Assembly: GCF_011303955.1 (NCBI RefSeq)
Contig: NZ_CP049886.1
Span: forward strand, 1,178,001-1,242,000
Reading direction: 5' to 3'
Source of the DNA: Vagococcus coleopterorum
GTDB lineage: Bacteria; Bacillota; Bacilli; Lactobacillales; Vagococcaceae
Length of the DNA: 64,000 bases
The notes under the pieces were generated by a model, which searched no databases, was not told the origin of the DNA, and worked only from the letters and a program-made list of their open reading frames with translations. Positions within the stretch are counted from its first letter, which is position 1. Every line of letters starts with the position of its first letter. Of this stretch, positions 53,364 to 62,846 are shown one piece after another. The position numbers and the translations under genes are program-made.

Positions 53364-53714
53364 CAACTATCACTTTCCACTATTTAACATTGCTAATGAT
53401 AACACCATGATTATCAAATTACAAAGCTTTTTCATGAAAATAATAAAAAAAATGATAGATTTTTTTCTGTTTTTCATTTTCGCCAAATCAATTCTTACTC
53501 TCAGCTTTTAAAAAGCTTTAACTCTGCAGTTAATTGCAATTTTTCGCTTCGACTAATCTCATTCTCCTCTCACTAAAAAAATAGTCTAATACATCTCCTA
53601 TCGTACCAAATAATCCCTGATATTTAAAGAATTATCTATGAAAAAAACTCTTTGTTCTTATTATTGAAAATACAGATGAAACGATTGCTTATTTTAAAGT
53701 AGTTTTACTCAAAA

Positions 53715-53749
53715 AAAGAACACCAACTGATACACAGTTGGCGTTCTTT
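53715..53749 (-). terminator. Terminator of the secG-est-rnr-smpB cluster
   Basis: AAAGAACACCAACTG pairs with CAGTTGGCGTTCTTT with one mismatch; poly-T follows on the minus strand, just after smpB. Confidence 0.9.
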
Positions 53750-54208
53750 TTATCTATCTTTCATTTCACGTGCGACATCGCGATTGATATCTTTTCGTTT
53801 CAAATCTTCTCGTTTATCATAGTTCTTTTTACCTTTAGCGACACCAATTAAGACTTTAGCATAACCATTTTTTATGTATAACTTTAAAGGAACTAATGTG
53901 ACACCAGGATTTTTGGTTTCACCAATCAAACGTGCAATTTGTTTTTTATGCATTAACAACTTACGCGTTCTTAACGGTTCGTGGTTAAACAAATTACCTT
54001 GTTCGTAAGGGCTAATGTGGACGTTATGAAGGTAAACTTCACCATTTCTCACCTTAGCAAAGCCATCTTTTAAATTAATGCGCCCAGCACGAATCGCTTT
54101 AATCTCTGTCCCTTGGAGAACCATGCCTGCTTCAATCGTTTCGCTGACACTGTAGTCATGACGTGCTTTACGATTTTGTGCAATTAACTGTCCATCTCCT
54201 TTTGGCAT
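53750..54208 (-). CDS. smpB: SsrA-binding protein
   Basis: A 152-residue partner of tmRNA in trans-translation. SmpB motifs are [38 protein letters not shown], and the C-terminal [20 protein letters not shown]. It follows rnr by 11 bp, a conserved pairing. Confidence 0.96.
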   Translation of the reverse strand: MPKGDGQLIAQNRKARHDYSVSETIEAGMVLQGTEIKAIRAGRINLKDGFAKVRNGEVYLHNVHISPYEQGNLFNHEPLRTRKLLMHKKQIARLIGETKNPGVTLVPLKLYIKNGYAKVLIGVAKGKKNYDKREDLKRKDINRDVAREMKDR

Positions 54209-54219
54209 AACACCACCCC

Positions 54220-56598
54220 TTACCTATTAGATTTTTTCTTTTTACCTTTTTTATTCTTAACAGCTTCTTTATAGAAAGGTTTTTTACCACCTTTGCCTGA
54301 CTTCCCTTTAGCTTTACCATGATAAGCTTTTTTATCTTTGTCACGTGGTTGACGGTCATTTTGACGATTACGACCTGTTGGTTTGCCACCTCGACGGTCA
54401 CGTTTCAGTATACTTATTTTATCACTTTCTGGTAATTCTTCAACAGAGACTAACTCAAAATCAACTTCACGTGTTGCGGGATCTGCTTTAGTTACTTTAA
54501 TAACAACTTTTTGGCCAATCTTGTAGGTTGTTCCTGTTCTTTCACCAACTAACGCTAAATGGCTTTCCACGAAATGGAAGTATTCTGGCAATTGATTAAC
54601 ATGAATCAATCCTTCGACGGTATTCGGTAATTCAATGAACATCCCAAATTTCGTCACCGAACCAATCACACCTTCAAATTCTAAACCAACCTTATCAACC
54701 ATAAATTCAGCTTTTTTAAGGGCATTAGTATCACGTTCCGCTTCAACAGCACGACGTTCCATTTGCGAACTATGAGTTGCGATATCTGGCAAATGACTGT
54801 TCCATTTTTCTTTCGTCTCTTCTGCAACTGGTTGTGTTAAATAGGATTTGATTAAACGGTGAACAATCAAGTCTGGATAACGACGAATTGGCGATGTAAA
54901 GTGCGTATAATAATCTGCTGCTAAACCGTAGTGACCAACTGAATCTTCACTATAGCGGGCTTGTTGCATACTTCTAAGTAACATCTTATTAATAACAGCC
55001 TCTTCGGGACGATCGATGACTTGATTCAAGACTTTTTGTAATTCTTTAGGAGAAATATCTTCTTTCGTCCCACGAACCACAATTCCAAAATTTGTAATGA
55101 ATTCGAAGAAACGTTGCACTTTATCTTCTTTTGGTTGCTCATGAATACGATATATAAATGGTAACTTCAAATCACAGTAGTGTTTAGCAACTGTTTCATT
55201 TGCCATTAACATAAATGATTCAATTAAACGTTCACCAATACCTCGTGAGCGTAGTTCAATATCGACTGGGTGCCCAGCCTCATCAACCAATATTTTTGCT
55301 TCTCGATCTTCAAATGAAATAGCACCACGATCAACACGCATTTTTTCTAGTAACTGGTGTAGTTCACCCATTTCTTTAAACATTGGAACCAGTGAATCAT
55401 ATCGCGCTATCGTTTCAGGATTTTCATCTTCTAGAATTTCATTAACAGCTTTGTACGTCATTCGTTCAGCTGTTTGAATGACACTTTCAAAAATATCGTA
55501 CGACACAACAGTCCCAGTTTCATCAATTTCCATTTCGCAACTCATGGCAAGTCTTGGAACTTTTGGATTCAATGAACAGATACCATTTGATAAACGATGA
55601 GGAATCATCGGAATAACTCTGTCAGTCAAATACACACTTGTGGCACGTTCATAAGCTTCTAAATCCATGGGACTACCTTCAGTCACATAATGGGAAACGT
55701 CAGCAATGTGAACGCCTAAGAAGTAATGACCATTGGCTAACTTCTTGACAGTTACCGCATCATCCAAATCTTTCGCGTCAGCACCATCAATGGTAACTAA
55801 TATTTGGTCACGAATATCACGACGATTAGTCATATCTTCTTCTGAAATCTCATCAGGAATTTGGTCCGCGTGAGTTAAAACATCATCTGGGAATTTTGTT
55901 GGAATCCCATGTTGCATCACAATACTTAAAATGTCCATTCCTGGATCATTTTTATGGCCCACTGTTTGTTTGATTAGACCTTCTAAGGCAGTTGGATATC
56001 CTGGTTCAGGATAGTGAGTCACTTCAACAACACAAATTGTTCCCTCAACCGGTTGGATCCCTTCAGCCGCAATAAAAATTTTATAGTTACTTAGCTTTTT
56101 ATCTTGGGGTTTAACATAACCATATAAATCTGTCTCTTGACGCTCTTCTTCACTGTAAGGAATGAATTCACCCACCACTTGAGTCATGCTGCGTTTTACA
56201 ATCTCTTTAACTTTACCCTCAGCAGTCTTACCTTCAAGTTGATTGGGAGAGCTTAAAATGTCAATTCTTACAGTATCACCATTTAATGCAAAACCTGTAT
56301 GGTCTTTCGAAATGTAAACATCATTTTCTTCACCTTCAATACTAACAAATCCAAAACCTCGATCATTAGCTCGGAAAATCCCTTCCACTAATACTTCTTT
56401 TAATGGCAATTGAACTTTACCTTTTTTAGTAAAGATGATTGATTTTTCTCTTTCCATTGTAGCGATTGTTTGAACAAGAGCTTTAAAATCATCACCTTTA
56501 TTTAACTCTAAATCTTGGCTTAGCTCTTCCATGGAAAAACTTTTTTTGCTACTTGTTTCTAAATAATTTAATATTTTTTCTTTAATTGTTGTTTTCAT
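54220..56598 (-). CDS. rnr: Ribonuclease R
   Basis: A 792-residue 3'-5' exoribonuclease. Domains in order are an N-terminal winged helix, cold-shock domains, the RNB catalytic domain with [14 protein letters not shown] (metal-binding aspartates, near residue 272), an S1 domain starting near residue 640 ([18 protein letters not shown]), and a lysine-rich tail. It degrades structured RNA and works with SmpB-tmRNA. Confidence 0.96.
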   Translation of the reverse strand: MKTTIKEKILNYLETSSKKSFSMEELSQDLELNKGDDFKALVQTIATMEREKSIIFTKKGKVQLPLKEVLVEGIFRANDRGFGFVSIEGEENDVYISKDHTGFALNGDTVRIDILSSPNQLEGKTAEGKVKEIVKRSMTQVVGEFIPYSEEERQETDLYGYVKPQDKKLSNYKIFIAAEGIQPVEGTICVVEVTHYPEPGYPTALEGLIKQTVGHKNDPGMDILSIVMQHGIPTKFPDDVLTHADQIPDEISEEDMTNRRDIRDQILVTIDGADAKDLDDAVTVKKLANGHYFLGVHIADVSHYVTEGSPMDLEAYERATSVYLTDRVIPMIPHRLSNGICSLNPKVPRLAMSCEMEIDETGTVVSYDIFESVIQTAERMTYKAVNEILEDENPETIARYDSLVPMFKEMGELHQLLEKMRVDRGAISFEDREAKILVDEAGHPVDIELRSRGIGERLIESFMLMANETVAKHYCDLKLPFIYRIHEQPKEDKVQRFFEFITNFGIVVRGTKEDISPKELQKVLNQVIDRPEEAVINKMLLRSMQQARYSEDSVGHYGLAADYYTHFTSPIRRYPDLIVHRLIKSYLTQPVAEETKEKWNSHLPDIATHSSQMERRAVEAERDTNALKKAEFMVDKVGLEFEGVIGSVTKFGMFIELPNTVEGLIHVNQLPEYFHFVESHLALVGERTGTTYKIGQKVVIKVTKADPATREVDFELVSVEELPESDKISILKRDRRGGKPTGRNRQNDRQPRDKDKKAYHGKAKGKSGKGGKKPFYKEAVKNKKGKKKKSNR

Positions 56599-56630
56599 AA
56601 GTCACCTCGTTGCATCTACAGCAAGGAGAC

Positions 56631-57407
56631 TTACGCTTCCAAACTATAATGCCAATTTAATTGATTAATAAATAGTAAGACATCTGCTTCAAATTCTTTT
56701 TTCTCAGGACCAATTGTGATAACGTGACCACTTTCTGGATACCATTTGATTTGCGGTTGAGAATTAATAAGCTCATCTGCTACATCATAGACATCATCGG
56801 GATTAATCATCTTATCTTGTCCAGCTTGAACTAATAAAGTTGGCTGCTTGACCGTTTTTAACTGATGAAACACTTCGGCAGAATAGTCACTGATTTCTGC
56901 TAATTGAATTGGTAGTGTCTTTTCAATTTCAGACATACGCTGTTCAACTTCACCATCTTCTGACCCTGCTCGTTTCATGTTAGTGCGAGCATAATATTTA
57001 AAGGTTGGTAAAATGTTAGTTTCGATTTCAGCTGCAATCGGTGAGCAGAAAATCCCTCCGCCAATGACTTGTTCAGGGTATCGTTCTAGTGCGCTCATAG
57101 CGAACACGCCGCCTAGTGATAAACCAAAAACTGCCACTTCGTCATAACCCTCATCTTTTAAGTGTTGCATGTGATTCACTAGTTGCTGATGCCAAGATTC
57201 TGGACCTGCTGCCAAAATATCCTCAGCTCTTTTTGTTCCATGTCCCGCAAACAACGGCATCAAAACTGTATAACCGTTGCTATTTAATACTCGACCTAAT
57301 GATCTTACATCATTTGGATTGCCTGTATAGGCGTGCATCAAAACAACCGCACGTTTGCCACCTTTTAGAAAAACCGTTTCTGGTAGTTTTACATTGTTCG
57401 TTTCCAT
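56631..57407 (-). CDS. Carboxylesterase, Est30-like alpha/beta hydrolase
   Basis: A 258-residue esterase. The nucleophile motif is GLSLGG near residue 97; the acid is in QAGQDKMINPDDV, and the histidine in YPESGHVITIG. It starts at ATG 57407, eight bases after GGAG; the open frame extends six codons upstream. It lies between secG and rnr, an arrangement common in Firmicutes. Natural substrate unknown. Confidence 0.87.
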   Translation of the reverse strand: METNNVKLPETVFLKGGKRAVVLMHAYTGNPNDVRSLGRVLNSNGYTVLMPLFAGHGTKRAEDILAAGPESWHQQLVNHMQHLKDEGYDEVAVFGLSLGGVFAMSALERYPEQVIGGGIFCSPIAAEIETNILPTFKYYARTNMKRAGSEDGEVEQRMSEIEKTLPIQLAEISDYSAEVFHQLKTVKQPTLLVQAGQDKMINPDDVYDVADELINSQPQIKWYPESGHVITIGPEKKEFEADVLLFINQLNWHYSLEA

Positions 57408-57448
57408 TCCATCCACTCCACACATCTAATATTAAAACCATACAAAAA

Positions 57449-57468
57449 GCCCCCTGAAAACAGGAGGC
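57449..57468 (-). terminator. Terminator after secG
   Basis: GCCCCCTG pairs with CAGGAGGC with one mismatch; TTTTT follows on the minus strand. Confidence 0.75.
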
Positions 57469-57474
57469 ATTATT

Positions 57475-57711
57475 TTACTTAGAAGAAATAATCGCTAAAA
57501 CAATTGCATTGATTACCCAAGCAAAACCTAAAACTGCAGTTGCTTTTTGCATAAACGCTTCGAAACCACGAGCTTTTTGTTTACCAAATAATTGATCTGC
57601 GCCACCTGTAAATGCACTAGCAGCACTATTCTGTTTGCTAGGCTGCATCATTACAGCAATAATAATTAAAACTGAAAGAACTAACATTAGTCCAACTAAA
57701 AAACTATACAT
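57475..57711 (-). CDS. secG: Preprotein translocase subunit SecG
   Basis: A 78-residue protein with two membrane helices around a loop, MMQPSKQNSAASAFTGGADQ, which is the SecG signature. Part of the SecYEG channel. Confidence 0.93.
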   Translation of the reverse strand: MYSFLVGLMLVLSVLIIIAVMMQPSKQNSAASAFTGGADQLFGKQKARGFEAFMQKATAVLGFAWVINAIVLAIISSK

Positions 57712-57800
57712 AAGTGAAACCTCCCGTTACATTGAATTACTATTCGTTAATTCTACCATATTAGCTAAACAAAAGCTAGTAACCGTGAATTGTCAAATCC

Positions 57801-58127
57801 TTAATCAACTGCTTTCTGATTTAATTCATGGACCTCATCTACAGGATACTTTTCAGCATTTTTTGTTAATTTTTGTCGAACGATATCTTTTATATCTAAA
57901 TCAAGATCGTCAGCTAACATCATTAAATAGATATAAACATCAGCAATTTCTTCTTGAATATTTTGTTTATTAACTGCTACTGCCTCTTTATCAGTTTTCC
58001 ACTGGAAATTTTCTAATAATTCCGACGCTTCTAAACTAACAGATATAGCAAGATCTTTGTGACTGTGATATTGTCGCCAATCACGCTCATCACGAAATTG
58101 ATTTATTTCTTTAAGTAAATCCTCCAC
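57801..58127 (-). CDS. MazG-like nucleotide pyrophosphohydrolase
   Basis: A 108-residue all-alpha NTP pyrophosphatase of the MazG/RS21-C6 type. The metal-binding glutamates are in SLEASELLENFQW near residue 33 and EEIADVYIYLMMLADDL near residue 60. Likely cleans non-standard nucleotides such as dCTP analogues. Last ordinary gene before the glycine reductase operon. Confidence 0.85.
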   Translation of the reverse strand: MEDLLKEINQFRDERDWRQYHSHKDLAISVSLEASELLENFQWKTDKEAVAVNKQNIQEEIADVYIYLMMLADDLDLDIKDIVRQKLTKNAEKYPVDEVHELNQKAVD

Positions 58128-58182
58128 TGGCTTTCCCTCCGAATCTTCTTTAATATTATTTTACTATTTTATTCTAAAAAAT

Positions 58183-58216
58183 AAAGCTAAAAGGGTTAAC
58201 ATGCCCTTTTAGCTTT
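58183..58216 (-). terminator. Terminator of the glycine reductase operon
   Basis: AAAGCTAAAAGGG pairs perfectly (13 bp) with CCCTTTTAGCTTT around an 8-base loop; ATTTTTTAG follows on the minus strand. It lies directly after grdD. Confidence 0.95.
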
Positions 58217-58221
58217 ATTAA

Positions 58222-59370
58222 TTATAAATAATTATTTTCTTTTAAAATAGTCTCGGCAGTAGCCATATTAATTTCGCTAACTAGTAGAATTGGACCTGTA
58301 CACCCCATCCCACTTTCAGCATAAATATGACATTCCCACAGTTTTAGTACTGCATCTTCTAATTCCATCACATCAATACCCGATATTTGTTCTGTCACAA
58401 CTTCTTTTGGAGGTTGCTCGATAGTTGTTGAAGATGTTTTTTCAACAGGCTGAAGATTTCGACAAATCGCTTTTAAGCCAGCTTTTTCGGCTAACTTATA
58501 TTCCGCCGCGCTCAAAGATTGTAAATCAGCTTTTGCCATATCGTATGCATAGCTGAGTGCATTAGCTATTACTGGTGCACCACTAGCGCGGGAGACAATT
58601 AAAATATTTTGACAATAATCTTTTCCAACCCCAGGTCCGTAACCAAATCCTAATGATTCGAATTGTCCACCTGTTGTATAGCTAGAAAATAGTTTCATCA
58701 ATAGATTCCCTGTTAAACTATCGCAAACCATCACGTCGCAACTACCAGTTAACAGATCATTCCCGCGCATAACTGCTCCGCCATCTTGCCGTTGGCTTTC
58801 ACCGAAGGACAAAGAATAACCATTCATTACTAATTCTTTCAGGCTTCTTTCAACGGTCCTTGCCCCATCAACATTTAAGATACCCACAGTCGGGTTCGCA
58901 TTACCCAAGGCCTTCGCTACTGCAATGCCGTTTATCGTATTATAAACCATTGCCTCATTGCGCACCTGGCTTGTTGTTCCTGTTGTTGTTGCAATCAACA
59001 GCTCTTTGCCTAGCGCAGGTGTCACGACGCGACCAACCGTAGCCACCCCAATCGGAAAATTATAATGTAACGTTACACAGGCTGAAATATACCCAGTTGT
59101 TAACAGTTCTTCCATTTTGGCATAGCCGGCTTCTTCAGTTTCGCAAACGATTGACTCAACGCCTTCCCATTGTACTTCTGATCCAATCGTTACAACATCA
59201 AACAATTGATTTTTACTGGCTATTTTTACAGCTTCTTCCATATTGGCAAGTCCTAATTCACTACCGTTTATTGTCAAACCTATTTTAAGATTAGAACCAC
59301 TTTTTCCTGTTTCTAAGGATGTTGCAATTTCATCGAATACTTCTTTTATTTTCTCGTCGATTATCGTCAT
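58222..59370 (-). CDS. grdD: Glycine reductase complex component C, subunit alpha
   Basis: About 382 residues, resembling GrdD and the phosphate acyltransferase PlsX fold. With GrdC it takes the carboxymethyl group from the selenoprotein A and releases acetyl phosphate. The acetyl-binding cysteine is Cys357 in ESGMGCTGPI, close to the position reported for the Eubacterium acidaminophilum protein. The frame opens at GTG 59382, next to the grdC stop. I prefer ATG 59370, eight bases after AGGTGG. Last gene of the operon, followed by a strong terminator. Confidence 0.93.
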   Translation of the reverse strand: MTIIDEKIKEVFDEIATSLETGKSGSNLKIGLTINGSELGLANMEEAVKIASKNQLFDVVTIGSEVQWEGVESIVCETEEAGYAKMEELLTTGYISACVTLHYNFPIGVATVGRVVTPALGKELLIATTTGTTSQVRNEAMVYNTINGIAVAKALGNANPTVGILNVDGARTVERSLKELVMNGYSLSFGESQRQDGGAVMRGNDLLTGSCDVMVCDSLTGNLLMKLFSSYTTGGQFESLGFGYGPGVGKDYCQNILIVSRASGAPVIANALSYAYDMAKADLQSLSAAEYKLAEKAGLKAICRNLQPVEKTSSTTIEQPPKEVVTEQISGIDVMELEDAVLKLWECHIYAESGMGCTGPILLVSEINMATAETILKENNYL

Positions 59371-59382
59371 AGCCATCACCAC

Positions 59383-60918
59383 CTAGGACTCCACTGACAG
59401 GCTGTCAGTGAACCCACGCAACGCTTTGGCTACTGCCGATTTAACTTCCGATTTCAAATCATTACTCACTTCTGATTTTTCCCCAGAATTTCGTTCGATG
59501 ATTATTGATACGCCATCAAATAAATTGGTCATTCGCCCTAAGAACAACGAGCCTTTTCCTACAATCATCGCTCTGTCAAATGAACCAGTTGTCAAATCAT
59601 CAATTGCAAATCCTAAATATGGCACGCCGCTTGGGATGTGGCCTTGAGTTGGTGCCCAACCAGGCATAGACTTTTCATTTACAAAGTTCATCAACTCTTT
59701 TTTCTCTAATTCTTTGCGTAAAACTCCCACGGCTGCTATCATTTTTAAGTTTGATTCTGGGACATCACCTGCACCAGCAGGTTTTGTAATGTCAGGATTT
59801 TGCATTTCAATTGAGTAGGCATCAATATCATGAACCGTCAATCCTGCTGCGTCAAGAGGCGCAGCGACTAAAGCAGTTGTTACTGCTTGCGGGCTTGATC
59901 CACTCGAAACCATATGGCGGCCAACCAAATCTGTTCTCAACACCGGATGTTCACCATCGTTTTCACTAATCAATGCAGCAAAACCGCCTAGAACATCTTC
60001 TAGAATTGGCAAGCCTTTGCCAATATGAGACTTCCCGTTCATTCCTAACTTAGCACTAGCTCCACCTGCCACAATCACAACGTTTTTAAACGTCCCAGCT
60101 TTGACATGCGAAGCAGCCGTTATAAGTGCATGAGTTGGTGCGGCACAGAACCCTCTTAAATCAGAGCCCGTTGCTTGTGTACAGCCAGATAATTCAGCAA
60201 TAGACTTTGCAAAATTACCACCACCACGTTGATTCATATCACCACAAGCTTCTTCACTACACTCAATAACATAATCAATTTCTGTCGGATTGAGTCCTTT
60301 CAACTTAATTAAATGTCTTAATGCTAAAACACCACTAGCTTTTACAACTAAATTTTCTAAAATAGTGTGGGCGCTTAAGTTAACATCAATTTCATGCGCT
60401 GGTAAAACACACCCTACTAAGTCATTGCCAACATACAGTCCTTCCGCATGCCGAGCAGTCACCTTTTCTGCCAACCAAATAGCTTCCTGACCTTCTTTAA
60501 TTTTAGATACATCTTCTGAAAATAATTCATGTTTGCCAATCGCTTCTTTTACTTTTACGGAAAAATTTTTCTCAAGATGTACCAACTCAAAGACATCACA
60601 AATTTGTAATAATCCATAAAATTCTTCTTCTGGCATAATCTCTCCAAAGCGACCAAATCGTTCGCCTTTACACTCACTTGAAACCCATGGTTGTGGTAGC
60701 TCTTTTAAATCTGATGGTTTCATATTACCAATGTAAGTTTGATTCGGGGCATAGTTAACAACCTGATCATAACTCCGAATATTCCCTTTTAATTGTTTTA
60801 AATACTCACTATCTGGATTAACGATTTTTTCAGTTGTTTGTGTGGTTCCATTATGTTCAATCATGTCGGGAGTATGAACCAAAATATAACTCGCTCCATT
60901 AAGCGTTGCAAAACCCAT
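59383..60918 (-). CDS. grdC: Glycine reductase complex component C, subunit beta
   Basis: A 511-residue protein resembling GrdC, related to ketoacyl synthase III, that forms component C with GrdD. Features are FATLNGASYILVHTPDMIEH at the N-terminus, ECSEEACGDMNQRGGGNFAK, and SGCTQATGSDLRGFCAAPTH with a thiolase-like cysteine. AGGAGG precedes the ATG. An intrinsic terminator separates it from grdA. It overlaps grdD's start region. Confidence 0.94.
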   Translation of the reverse strand: MGFATLNGASYILVHTPDMIEHNGTTQTTEKIVNPDSEYLKQLKGNIRSYDQVVNYAPNQTYIGNMKPSDLKELPQPWVSSECKGERFGRFGEIMPEEEFYGLLQICDVFELVHLEKNFSVKVKEAIGKHELFSEDVSKIKEGQEAIWLAEKVTARHAEGLYVGNDLVGCVLPAHEIDVNLSAHTILENLVVKASGVLALRHLIKLKGLNPTEIDYVIECSEEACGDMNQRGGGNFAKSIAELSGCTQATGSDLRGFCAAPTHALITAASHVKAGTFKNVVIVAGGASAKLGMNGKSHIGKGLPILEDVLGGFAALISENDGEHPVLRTDLVGRHMVSSGSSPQAVTTALVAAPLDAAGLTVHDIDAYSIEMQNPDITKPAGAGDVPESNLKMIAAVGVLRKELEKKELMNFVNEKSMPGWAPTQGHIPSGVPYLGFAIDDLTTGSFDRAMIVGKGSLFLGRMTNLFDGVSIIIERNSGEKSEVSNDLKSEVKSAVAKALRGFTDSLSVES

Positions 60919-60939
60919 GATAACCCTCCTCTGATAAAA

Positions 60940-60959
60940 AAGGGAGGCAAGCCTCCCTT
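60940..60959 (-). terminator. Intrinsic terminator inside the operon, between grdA and grdC
   Basis: AAGGGAGGC pairs with GCCTCCCTT (9 bp), with TTTTTATC following on the minus strand. It lies 14 bp past grdA and about 21 bp before grdC, so most transcripts may end here. Confidence 0.8.
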
Positions 60960-60973
60960 AGGTTCTTTTTAAT

Positions 60974-61441
60974 TTAATACTTAGCAAACTCTTTACGAAT
61001 ACCAGAAACTTCTTCAATGATTTCGTCTACCTCTAAAATCATTTCCATCATCCCGATTTGATCTTCGTAAACAGTACTATCTACAAATTCTTTAAATTCT
61101 GGCTCTAACACATGATACACAGCTAAACCTAGCTGGACATTTGTTAGTGGACCAGCAAATGTTGGATCGCCGTTTGTAACAGTTTCAGCAGCTAGCCCAG
61201 CTGCTTCATATTCTGCTGCACCAATTAATACGACCACATTTTCTGCGCCGAATTTTTCTGCTGCTTCTTTAACACGTTTTTGGTTTTCCAAGTCCATGGC
61301 ACCTGCGGCCGTTCAGACGAAGCATTCCGTTGATGAAAAGACCACATCTACAGATGTTCCTTTCAAACATTCTTCAATGGCTAACCCTGGAATCCCATCA
61401 CGATCACCAATGATCATGATTTTTTTATTTTCTAATGACAT
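60974..61441 (-). CDS. grdA: Glycine reductase selenoprotein A (selenocysteine at residue 43)
   Basis: A 155-residue protein when UGA 61315-61313 is read as selenocysteine. The N-terminal part [20 protein letters not shown] and the later SSTECFVU then [11 protein letters not shown] match the GrdA family, whose CxxU redox motif carries the selenium. Component A accepts the carboxymethyl group from component B as a Se-carboxymethyl ether and passes it to component C. ATG 61441 follows GGAGGG. A conventional caller sees only the last 107 residues from 61297. Downstream of the UGA a weak hairpin is possible. Thioredoxin reduces it after each cycle. Confidence 0.95.
61289..61305 (-). promoter_or_regulatory. 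Candidate SECIS hairpin in grdA
   Basis: Seven bases after the UGA, CAGGT can pair with ACTTG (one G-U) around the loop GCCATGG. It fits the position of bacterial SECIS elements, which bind SelB, but the stem is short and other folds are possible. Confidence 0.4.
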
Positions 61442-61464
61442 TTATTTCCCTCCTAAACTATTAT

Positions 61465-61788
61465 TTAACAGTTTGCTTTTAACATCTCTACTAATGACTC
61501 TTTAGTGATATCATCTTTGGTTAATTCAGCTACCTTCTCACCATTTTTAAATATCGAAATAACTGGTAGTCCCATAATTTTATGTTTAATGCAAAAACGA
61601 CGGACACCTTTTTGGGAAGTATTAAATTTTGTGAAATGGAAACAATCACTATATTCAGCTGATACTTCTTCAACCATTGGCATTAATGCGATACAATTCT
61701 CACAAGTTTCTCCCCACCAATCAATAACTACTGGTTTGTTATTTTCTATTACTTCCGCATCAAAATTTTCAAGTGTTAATTCCAACAT
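61465..61788 (-). CDS. trxA: Glycine-reductase-associated thioredoxin
   Basis: A 107-residue thioredoxin. The active site is Cys29-Glu-Asn-Cys32 in WWGETCENC rather than CGPC. KFNTSQKGVRRFCIKHKIMG and the cis-proline GLPVIS resemble the thioredoxins of clostridial grd operons. It passes electrons from TrxB to components A and possibly B. Extra cysteines at 49, 66 and 107 are unusual. AGGAGG precedes the ATG; only 12 bases separate it from trxB. Confidence 0.92.
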   Translation of the reverse strand: MLELTLENFDAEVIENNKPVVIDWWGETCENCIALMPMVEEVSAEYSDCFHFTKFNTSQKGVRRFCIKHKIMGLPVISIFKNGEKVAELTKDDITKESLVEMLKANC

Positions 61789-61800
61789 GTTAGCTCCTCC

Positions 61801-62763
61801 TTACGATTTCATTTTTTCTACATATCTTTGGACTGCAAATGCGGCTGTGGCACCATCACCAGTAGCAGTCACAACTTGTCTTAACAATTTAGGACGAATA
61901 TCTCCCGCTGCAAACACACCCGACATACTTGTTTCTAGTGAGTCAGTAGTTTCAAGATAACCCCAATCATTTAACGTTAGTTTTCCTTGATATAAATCAG
62001 TTTTTGGAACATAACCGATGAAGACAAAAATGCCAAACGTACCATCTTCTTCATCTGCTTCAATTAATTGCGTTTCTTCTGTTTCCACATTTTTGATGAC
62101 CATGCTCTCAACTAATCCATCACCTTTTATCTCCGTCACAACACTATTAAAAATATAGTCAATCTTAGGATTATTTTCAGCCTGTTCCACAGCAATCGCT
62201 GATGCTGTTAATTCTGATAAATTTTGAATGATTGTTACTTTTCGAGCAAATGTTGTTAAAAATAAGGCTTCTTCAACAGCTGAGTTTCCTCCGCCTACAA
62301 CATATACCTCAAGGTCCTCAAAAAATGCCCCATCACACGTTGCGCAGTATGACACTCCTTTACCTTTCAAGTCTTCTTCACCAGGACAACCAATTGCTCG
62401 TGGCTCAGCCCCATTTGCACAAATGACTGCGTAGCATTGGAACTCGCTACCATCTTGGCATTTTATTACCTTAACTTTTCCTTCTAAATCCAATGAAACA
62501 ACTTCTTTTCCCACCATTATCTCAGCACCGAATTTCCGGGCTTGATCTGCCATTCTCGCAATCAATTCCGCCCCTGAAGGTTCTTCGCCACTGCCTTCTA
62601 TAGCCCCAGGGAAATTAGCAATTTCATGAGTTAAAGCTATTTGTCCCCCAAGTTTCGTTTTCTCTAAAACCAAAGTTTTTAATCTTGCTCGTGAATTATA
62701 TAAAGCAGATGTTAAGCCGGCTGGCCCACCACCAATTATGACAACATCATACATTTCTGCCAT
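61801..62763 (-). CDS. trxB: Thioredoxin reductase of the glycine reductase operon
   Basis: A 320-residue flavoprotein. FAD motif GGGPAGLT at residues 11-18, the redox-active Cys140-Ala-Thr-Cys143 in SYCATCDGAFF, the NAD(P)H motif VGGGNSAVEEA, and the C-terminal GVFAAGDIRPK. It reduces the operon's thioredoxin and so supplies electrons to glycine reductase. AAGGATG precedes the ATG. Confidence 0.94.
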   Translation of the reverse strand: MAEMYDVVIIGGGPAGLTSALYNSRARLKTLVLEKTKLGGQIALTHEIANFPGAIEGSGEEPSGAELIARMADQARKFGAEIMVGKEVVSLDLEGKVKVIKCQDGSEFQCYAVICANGAEPRAIGCPGEEDLKGKGVSYCATCDGAFFEDLEVYVVGGGNSAVEEALFLTTFARKVTIIQNLSELTASAIAVEQAENNPKIDYIFNSVVTEIKGDGLVESMVIKNVETEETQLIEADEEDGTFGIFVFIGYVPKTDLYQGKLTLNDWGYLETTDSLETSMSGVFAAGDIRPKLLRQVVTATGDGATAAFAVQRYVEKMKS

Positions 62764-62846
62764 TTTTTCACATCCTTCTTAACTTAGTCACATCGCTTTT
62801 TTGCATAAGATACCCAACCTACAACCTAGTAGCTTAGATTATTTTT

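Noticed and set aside
60974-61297. Separate short gene starting MDLENQ
   Set aside because: This is only the part of grdA after its selenocysteine UGA; the true start is 61441.
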